DNA of 5,329 bases from Maribacter sp. (GTDB lineage: Bacteria > Bacteroidota > Bacteroidia > Flavobacteriales > Flavobacteriaceae): the NCBI GenBank assembly GCA_030730545.1, contig JANQUX010000268.1:1-5329 (forward strand). Reading direction: 5' to 3'. How positions within the stretch are numbered: position 1 is the stretch's first letter; every line of letters begins with the position of its first letter. The notes under the pieces were generated by a model that worked only from the letters and a program-made list of their open reading frames with translations, was not told the DNA's origin and made no database searches. Positions 1 through 5,329 of the stretch are shown in pieces. The translations under genes were made by a program, and so were the position numbers.

Positions 1-3000
1 GTATGCAGTTAGGTAAATTATTACAAAACGAACAACTGGGTAAAATATCACTTAAAATTGAAGGTAAAGGTGCAGGTTCTGAACTTAATAATTTTGATAG
101 TACCATTGATGGTAAAATTACCCAATTTCAATTTGACGAATACGATTATAATGACATCGTAATTACGGGAAATCTAAAGAAAGGGAACGGCACAGTTACT
201 GCCAATATCGATGACCCAAATTTGAACATGAAAGTCAATTCAACTATGGCACTTTCATCTCAAGAAAACGACATTATTTTTACTTCAAATATTATTGGCG
301 CAGATTTACAAGAACTAGGTATCACAAAAAATAATATTAAAATAGCGGCAAATATTAAAGGAAATTATACCGGCACTCCCTCTAATTTCAATATAAATAC
401 AACTATTGAAGACGGTATTGCGATTGCTGATAATGAGCAATATCAAGTTTCTACTATCGCCTTAAAAGCCCATATTGAAGATTCAATTACAGATGTATCG
501 ATACAAAGCAATTTTTTAAACGGTCAATTGGCGTCTAATGCATCACCAAATCGTATTACCGATGCCCTTAAGAAACAAATAGAACATTATTTCTCTACCG
601 ACGGTACCAATTTCGAACCTGTGGATACTATAGAGGCTAAACTGGCTTTTGCCATAGTGCCCACACCTGTATTGTCAAAGGTATTTTTTGATGGGGTAAA
701 AGATTTAGATTCTTTAAATATAGATGCTAGCTTCAATTCAAAAACGCAAAAGATTTCTGCCGAAGTTAAAGTGCCACATATTTCATATGCCGGTAGTTCT
801 GTCGACAGTTTAAACGCTTATATAAAAGGTGATTCGGTAGACCTAAAATTCTCTGCTGGTTTGGCAGATTTAATTTATGACCCCATTCACTTAAAACAGA
901 CCTATATAGAAGGTAGATTGAAAAACAAAGAACTGTTGCTCGACTTTACCTCTAAAAATGACACCACACAGGTAATGCATATAGGATCGGCATTATCATT
1001 TCAAAAAGACACTTTAAAACTTCATATCACTCCGAAAGATCTGATACTAAATAGAAAAAAATGGGATATTCCCGAAGATAATAATATTGTAATAGCCACG
1101 TCTTATTCCGATTTTCAAAATGTAATCTTGAGCCGAAATTCCCAAAAAATGGAAATTTCAAACAAGGTTCCTCAAATGGAATCGAATCATATCGGTATTC
1201 TGTTCGAGAATTTTCAATTACAAACATTTTTAAGTTTTTTTAATCCTGATGAGGCTTTAGCTAAAGGTAAAGTCGAGGGGAATTTCGTGATTCTCAATCC
1301 GTATGCCGCTTCTGGGTTGGTCGCAGATATCGATATTAAAGAATTTCAGGTAATGCAAAATCCGCTAGGTACATTAACCTTAGACGCATCTTCTAAATCG
1401 TTATCTGAATATGATTTTGATCTGGCATTGAAAGACGGTGGCGCCAATCTCACTTTAACCGGGGACTATACTGCTAAAGAAAATACGGCAGATTTGAATA
1501 TGGAGCTCGATATTCAAAAATTGGAAGCAAGTATTCTACAAGGGTTCGCAAAAGACCAATTAACCGATGCAAAAGGGTATTTAGATGGTAGTGTATTGGT
1601 CAAAGGTACATTGACCGAGCCTAAATATTCCGGTAGAATTAATTTCAATGATTTCAGTTTAAGTCTCAAAGCATACAAATCTACTTTGGCAATAGATAAT
1701 CAATCTATCGATATCGATCAAGATGAAATTACATTAAAAGCCTTCACTATAAACGATATTAATGAAGGTGTATTAACCATCGATGGTAAGGTTGTCAACA
1801 AAAACTTCGCAAATCCTGGCTTTGACCTTTCTGTAAAAACAGATCAATTTAGAGTATTAGATTCTAAAAAAGGTGATGACGAACTAGTGTATGGCATTGC
1901 CAGTATTCAAGCAGATTTGACTGTAAAAGGAAATTTAGAATTACCTGTAATTGACGGAAAATTGCGTGTTCGCGATGTAACAGACCTTACCTATATAGTA
2001 CCACAAGATCAGTTAGATATTCAAGAACGCGACGGCGTGGTAATTTTTGTAAATAGAGAAAACCCCGAAGCTATATTGACCCGTAACGATGGCGAAAAAT
2101 CAAATTCATTTTTTGCCGGTATGGATATTAATACCCTTTTAGAAATCGGTAACGAGGCAAAGTTCACCATTGTTCTTGATGAAAAAACACAAGATAAATT
2201 ACAGGCATCAGGTGCAGCAACCTTAAACCTAAACATAGACCCAAACCAAGACATTCGCCTATCGGGTAGGTTAGAATTAAACTCTGGCTTCTACAGAACC
2301 AGCTTATATAATTTGGTGAGCCGCGAATTCAAATTACAAAAAGGGAGCAGTATTGTATGGACAGGTGACCCGTTCGATGCAAAAATGGATGTGACTGCTA
2401 TTTATGAAATAGAAACCTCGGCATCATCATTAATGTCATCTATAAGTTATGGTACAGATAGTAGCGTTTCTGGAACATACCAACAATCAACAGACTTTCT
2501 TGTCTACCTAAATATTGACGGACAACTTATGCTACCCGAAATATCATTTGCGCTAGATATGCCAGAGAGTGAACAAGGTAATTTTGGCGGAGCGGTTTAT
2601 AGTCGAATTCAACAATTAAACGAACAAGAATCTGAATTGAACAAGCAAGTATTTTCATTATTGGCTTTAAATCGTTTTTACCCAACAACTGGTAGTGATG
2701 GTAGTAGTGGCGGAGTAGTTTCAATAGCTAGAAATAACGTGAATAAGGTACTCTCAAATGAACTTACATCCATTTCTAATAAATTATTGGGCAATACAGG
2801 CTTTGAGCTTGGTTTTGATTTAGATAGCTTTGATGATTATGGAAGTGGAACTGCCCAGAGTCGAACGCAACTAAATATCAACGCCAGTAAAAAACTTTTT
2901 AACGACCGATTAATCGTTACTGCCGGTAGTGCCGTAGATGTTGAAGGTAGTGCATCAACAAGCGATACCGAGACACCGTTAATTGGCAATGTAACCTTAG

Positions 3001-3227
3001 AATATCTACTGAGTGAAGAAGGTATATATAGACTAAAGGGGTTTAGAAGGCAAGAGTATCAAAATATTATTGATGGGCAGTTAATCGTTACCGGTGTGGC
3101 TTTTATTTTTAACCGAGAATTCAATAAATTCAGTCAATTATTTAATCCGCTGAAAAAAGAAAAATCTGAAGAGAAACCTTCAAAAAAAGACACAAAGACC
3201 AAAGAACAAGAGAACATTGAAAAATAA
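1..3227 (+). CDS. tamB: TamB, translocation/assembly module periplasmic protein (5' end outside window)
   Basis: This is the C-terminal part of a TamB (AsmA-like, DUF490) protein. TamB is anchored in the inner membrane, spans the periplasm as a long hydrophobic beta groove, and works with an outer-membrane Omp85 partner in OM protein assembly and/or phospholipid transport (family knowledge). Numbering below starts from the Met at position 3. Residues 1-600 are alternating beta strands typical of AsmA/TamB repeats, for example around 438-545, which includes a GYLDGSVLVKGTLTEPKYSG segment. The TamB C-terminal domain begins near YGIASIQADLTVKGNLELP (630-648). It continues through LNLNIDPNQDIRLSG, GFYRTSLYNLVSREFKLQKG (762-781) and the GDPFDAKMDVTAIYEI stretch, and ends near FNPL (about 1050). 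A Lys/Glu-rich tail (1051-1074) follows. The frame is open to the left edge, there is no signal anchor, and the Met at position 3 sits inside repeat sequence. I therefore treat the gene as 5'-truncated by the window; flavobacterial homologues are usually several hundred residues longer. The stop is TAA at 3225-3227, overlapping the next gene by 11 nt. Confidence 0.93.
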   Translation, partial: MQLGKLLQNEQLGKISLKIEGKGAGSELNNFDSTIDGKITQFQFDEYDYNDIVITGNLKKGNGTVTANIDDPNLNMKVNSTMALSSQENDIIFTSNIIGADLQELGITKNNIKIAANIKGNYTGTPSNFNINTTIEDGIAIADNEQYQVSTIALKAHIEDSITDVSIQSNFLNGQLASNASPNRITDALKKQIEHYFSTDGTNFEPVDTIEAKLAFAIVPTPVLSKVFFDGVKDLDSLNIDASFNSKTQKISAEVKVPHISYAGSSVDSLNAYIKGDSVDLKFSAGLADLIYDPIHLKQTYIEGRLKNKELLLDFTSKNDTTQVMHIGSALSFQKDTLKLHITPKDLILNRKKWDIPEDNNIVIATSYSDFQNVILSRNSQKMEISNKVPQMESNHIGILFENFQLQTFLSFFNPDEALAKGKVEGNFVILNPYAASGLVADIDIKEFQVMQNPLGTLTLDASSKSLSEYDFDLALKDGGANLTLTGDYTAKENTADLNMELDIQKLEASILQGFAKDQLTDAKGYLDGSVLVKGTLTEPKYSGRINFNDFSLSLKAYKSTLAIDNQSIDIDQDEITLKAFTINDINEGVLTIDGKVVNKNFANPGFDLSVKTDQFRVLDSKKGDDELVYGIASIQADLTVKGNLELPVIDGKLRVRDVTDLTYIVPQDQLDIQERDGVVIFVNRENPEAILTRNDGEKSNSFFAGMDINTLLEIGNEAKFTIVLDEKTQDKLQASGAATLNLNIDPNQDIRLSGRLELNSGFYRTSLYNLVSREFKLQKGSSIVWTGDPFDAKMDVTAIYEIETSASSLMSSISYGTDSSVSGTYQQSTDFLVYLNIDGQLMLPEISFALDMPESEQGNFGGAVYSRIQQLNEQESELNKQVFSLLALNRFYPTTGSDGSSGGVVSIARNNVNKVLSNELTSISNKLLGNTGFELGFDLDSFDDYGSGTAQSRTQLNINASKKLFNDRLIVTAGSAVDVEGSASTSDTETPLIGNVTLEYLLSEEGIYRLKGFRRQEYQNIIDGQLIVTGVAFIFNREFNKFSQLFNPLKKEKSEEKPSKKDTKTKEQENIEK
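3198..3227 (+). promoter_or_regulatory. Translation start region of tamL overlapping the end of tamB
   Basis: The TTG start (3217-3219) lies 8 nt upstream of the tamB stop codon (TAA, 3225-3227), giving an 11-nt overlap. Upstream is a purine-rich run, AAAGAACAAGAGAACA, without a clear GGAGG Shine-Dalgarno. That is usual for Bacteroidota, where A-rich unstructured leaders often serve instead. TTG is chosen because it is the only start that gives a full signal peptide. The next TTG (3256) removes the basic n-region, and the first in-frame ATG (3433) removes the signal and part of the first domain. The overlap suggests translational coupling and a shared transcript; no separate promoter is visible. 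Confidence 0.6.
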
Positions 3228-3282
3228 ATTCTTTACATATCGTACCATATGCTGGTTGGCATTTTTAATTACCTATTCGTGC
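3217..3282 (+). other. Lipoprotein (SPII) signal peptide of TamL, Cys22 as lipidation site
   Basis: Residues 1-21 form a short basic n-region (Lys2, Lys4, Arg9) and a hydrophobic core (ICWLAFLI). They are followed by T-Y-S-C, with the candidate lipidated cysteine at residue 22 (codon 3280-3282). The -1 Ser is normal, but Thr at -3 and Tyr at -2 deviate from the usual [LVI][ASTVI][GAS]C lipobox. Cys12 is too close to the N-terminus to be the cleavage site. After the cysteine comes G-I-E-K-Y, which lacks the Lys plus acidic pair reported as a surface-export signal in some Bacteroidota lipoproteins. This agrees with the N-terminal POTRA region staying in the periplasm. Confidence 0.7.
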
Positions 3283-5329
3283 GGTATAGAAAAATATATA
3301 CCTGAAGGCGAACAATTATATACAGGCGCAGAACTTGAAATAATTTCAGAAAGCGAGCTAAAAGACCTAAAAGAAGTTAAGACAGAATTATTTGGTTTAA
3401 TAGAACCGTACCCCAACACTACATTTTTAGGAATGAAACCTGCCTTGTTTTTTCATTACAAAGCACAGCGAGAAAAACCTGGATTTCTTTTTAAATTTTT
3501 GAACAAATCTTTTGGCGAAGAACCTGTTTATTTTTCTAATGTAAATACAGAAAGGGTCGAAGAATTGATTCTAAATAGATTAGATAATAACGGATTCTTC
3601 TATAGCAGATCAACATCTGAGACCTTTGTTGACAGCAACTTTGTTTCGGTAAAGTACTCAGCTACCCTACCAGCACCGTATGTGTTAGAAAATTACAATC
3701 TAGAATCTGACTCTCTCCCCATTTACAAAGAAATTCAGAAAATGTTGCCTGAAACGGCACTAGTAAAAGGAGATCGGTTTGATCTCGATTTATTGAAGGC
3801 AGAACGAGCACGATTAAATAACGGACTCAAACAAAAAGGATTTTACAATAGCCAAGAAGACTTATTAATTTTTGAGGCAGATACTAACCAATACAATAAT
3901 AAAAAATTCGATCTATTTCTTAGATTGAAAAGAGATGTACCAGCGCGTGCATCCATTCCTTACACCATAGATTCAATTACGGTGTACCCTAATTATTCGA
4001 TTGAAGGCGATACATTGCCTTTAACGAAAAATAATGTCACCCAAGTCGACAACATAGATTTTATACAGAACGACCTATATTTTAAACCAGACTTATTAGA
4101 ATCGTATTTATTATTCAATGAAGGTGATTTGTATGATGCCAACACATCAAAACAAACAAGCAGTAGATTATCTGCTTTAGGTAGCTATAAGTATGTAAAC
4201 ATACAATACACCGAACTAGATACCGCTGCAATTGACGGTAACGGTGGTTCTTTGGCTGCAAGCATCTATTTAGCACCTTTGACCAAACGCTCGATAAGAG
4301 CCGAGTTACAAGCTGTTTCAAAATCTAATGGATATACCGGCCCGGGCATTTTATTGAGTCATACCAATAGAAATGTATTCAATGGTGGTGAAACATTCAG
4401 CGTTTCTGCTGATTTCTCTTACGAGTTACAATTGTCTAATAGCAGCAACACCAACTTAACCAGTATAGCAGGAGGTATAAGTGCAGACTTAGTTATACCT
4501 AGATCAATACCTTTTTCTCCTAGTAGATTTAAATATGCTGTGCCAAAAACCAAAATATCGCTTGGGGTAGATTTTCTACAACGTAGTGATCTGTTTACAT
4601 TAAGTTCTGTGAATGGCACATTTGGTTATACTTGGAAAGAGAACAAATATGTATACCACACATTAGACCCCATTAGTATCAACTATTCAAAGTTATCTAA
4701 TGTAACAGATGAGTTTCAGACTATTCTTGATGATAATGAATATTTAAGCCAAAGTTTCGAACAGCGTTTTATCGCCGGTTTGCTATATAGCTTTACCTAT
4801 GACGAGGTATCTGATCTTGAAAAAGAAACTCCTATCTATTTTACTACAAATTTTGATCTAGCCGGTAATATGTTAAGTCTCGCAAGTGGTGGCTCAAATA
4901 CTATTTTTGGTTCTGAATATGCACAATATGCAAAAGTCGATGCCGATTTACGATTATACCTAAGGTGGGAAAAAGAACGCACTTTAGTATCTCGTTTATA
5001 TGCAGGTTGGGGTGTACCTTATGGTAACAGTTCTACTCTACCTTTTGTTAAGCAATTTTATTCTGGAGGTCCTTATAGTATTCGTGCTTTTGATATTCGA
5101 TCTTTAGGACCTGGTAATTTTTATCCGGATTCAGATGATGATTCCACAGATTACTATGACCAATCTGGTAACTTAAAATTAGAAGCAAATGTGGAATATC
5201 GTTTTCCGTTATTCTCATATTTAAAGGGTGCCTTCTTTGTTGATGCCGGTAATGTTTGGCTAACGGGAGATTATTCTGACCTACTAGAAGACGAGTCTAT
5301 TAGTACTTCGTCTGAAGCACTTTTTACAG
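3217..5329 (+). CDS. tamL: TamL, lipoprotein-type TamA/BamA-family outer-membrane protein (3' end outside window)
   Basis: The frame is open from 3154 to the right edge. From a TTG at 3217 it gives 704 residues with no stop. Order: signal peptide with Cys22; N-terminal region with EKYIPEGEQLYTGAEL, PNTTFLGMKPALFFHYK (66-82) and GEEPV (100-104); a POTRA-like unit ending in ILNRLDNNGFF (about 109-160); a second around KGDRFDLDLL...LKQKGFY (185-245); a third around LLFNEGDLYDANTSKQTSSRL...YKYVNIQY (250-331). The Omp85 barrel (Bac_surface_Ag) starts near 350. Barrel signatures are SGGPYSIRAFDIRSLGPG (616-633, the loop-6 motif), LEANVEYRFPLF (655-666) and LKGAFFVDAGNVW (669-681). The last barrel strands, perhaps 100-150 residues, are missing. 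A lipidated Omp85 protein next to tamB matches TamL of Bacteroidota, the presumed OM partner of TamB. A true BamA is less likely because a BamA usually has a cleavable SPI signal, more POTRA repeats and lacks a tamB neighbour. Function is by homology only. Confidence 0.9.
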   Translation, partial: MKNKFFTYRTICWLAFLITYSCGIEKYIPEGEQLYTGAELEIISESELKDLKEVKTELFGLIEPYPNTTFLGMKPALFFHYKAQREKPGFLFKFLNKSFGEEPVYFSNVNTERVEELILNRLDNNGFFYSRSTSETFVDSNFVSVKYSATLPAPYVLENYNLESDSLPIYKEIQKMLPETALVKGDRFDLDLLKAERARLNNGLKQKGFYNSQEDLLIFEADTNQYNNKKFDLFLRLKRDVPARASIPYTIDSITVYPNYSIEGDTLPLTKNNVTQVDNIDFIQNDLYFKPDLLESYLLFNEGDLYDANTSKQTSSRLSALGSYKYVNIQYTELDTAAIDGNGGSLAASIYLAPLTKRSIRAELQAVSKSNGYTGPGILLSHTNRNVFNGGETFSVSADFSYELQLSNSSNTNLTSIAGGISADLVIPRSIPFSPSRFKYAVPKTKISLGVDFLQRSDLFTLSSVNGTFGYTWKENKYVYHTLDPISINYSKLSNVTDEFQTILDDNEYLSQSFEQRFIAGLLYSFTYDEVSDLEKETPIYFTTNFDLAGNMLSLASGGSNTIFGSEYAQYAKVDADLRLYLRWEKERTLVSRLYAGWGVPYGNSSTLPFVKQFYSGGPYSIRAFDIRSLGPGNFYPDSDDDSTDYYDQSGNLKLEANVEYRFPLFSYLKGAFFVDAGNVWLTGDYSDLLEDESISTSSEALFT

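Noticed and set aside
3..5. ATG at the left edge as the true start of tamB
   Set aside because: The encoded protein begins in the middle of beta-repeat sequence with no membrane anchor, and the family is normally several hundred residues longer; it is an internal Met.
1027..1227. 66-codon open frame on the minus strand
   Set aside because: Lies wholly inside tamB, has no recognisable domain and no start context; a shadow frame.
1707..1718. Perfect 12-bp palindrome ATCGATATCGAT as an operator or binding site
   Set aside because: It sits in the middle of tamB and follows from coding Ser-Ile-Asp-Ile-Asp; no related copies or nearby promoter.
2021..2254. 77-codon open frame on the minus strand
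   Set aside because: Antisense to the conserved TamB domain, whose protein constraint explains the DNA.
2689..2718. GGTAGT-like short repeats as a DNA repeat element
   Set aside because: They encode a Gly/Ser linker (TGSDGSSGG) in TamB and are too short and degenerate to be a repeat element.
2527..2724. 65-codon open frame on the minus strand
   Set aside because: Antisense to tamB, with no recognisable domain or start context.
4115..4321. 68-codon open frame on the minus strand
   Set aside because: Antisense to the last POTRA domain and first barrel strands of tamL; no independent support.
4419..4619. 66-codon open frame on the minus strand
   Set aside because: Antisense to barrel strands of tamL; alternating strand patterns often give chance open frames on the other strand.
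3154..5329. Downstream gene as the essential BamA
   Set aside because: Lipoprotein signal, only about three POTRA-like units, an N-terminal region with GEEPV and LGMKPALFFHYK, and the tamB neighbour all fit TamL better.

Overview
The window holds two genes on the + strand, both cut by the window edges, and no intergenic space. The DNA is AT-rich. The protein style (a large TamB followed by a lipoprotein-type Omp85 barrel protein, many Asn/Lys/Ile/Asp residues, and no clear Shine-Dalgarno sequence) points to Bacteroidota, most likely a marine member of the Flavobacteriaceae. That assignment rests on protein family features and composition, not on a marker gene.

Positions 1-3227 encode the C-terminal 1,074 or so residues of a TamB/AsmA-like protein. 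It is a long repeat of beta strands that ends in the conserved TamB C-terminal domain and a short Lys/Glu-rich tail. The true N-terminus, with its inner-membrane anchor, lies upstream of the window. Positions 3217 to the right edge encode the first 704 residues of a TamA/BamA-family (Omp85) outer-membrane protein. It begins with a lipoprotein signal peptide, continues through POTRA-type periplasmic domains and enters a beta-barrel that is cut before its last strands. A lipid-anchored TamA-like protein next to tamB is the arrangement called TamL in Bacteroidota.

The two genes overlap by 11 nt. The downstream gene appears to start at a TTG inside the last codons of tamB, so they are almost certainly co-transcribed and possibly translationally coupled. 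By analogy with proteobacterial TamA-TamB, the products should form an envelope-spanning pair. TamB would form a hydrophobic groove through the periplasm, and TamL would be its outer-membrane partner. The proposed roles are outer-membrane protein assembly and/or phospholipid transport between the membranes.

I see no RNA genes, mobile elements, CRISPR arrays, terminators or regulatory promoters. Nothing here looks like an undescribed system. The points worth a second look are details of this pair: the TTG start and gene overlap, a non-canonical lipobox, an IRAF motif in place of the usual RGF of the barrel loop, an Asp-rich loop insertion, and the A-rich charged tail of TamB.
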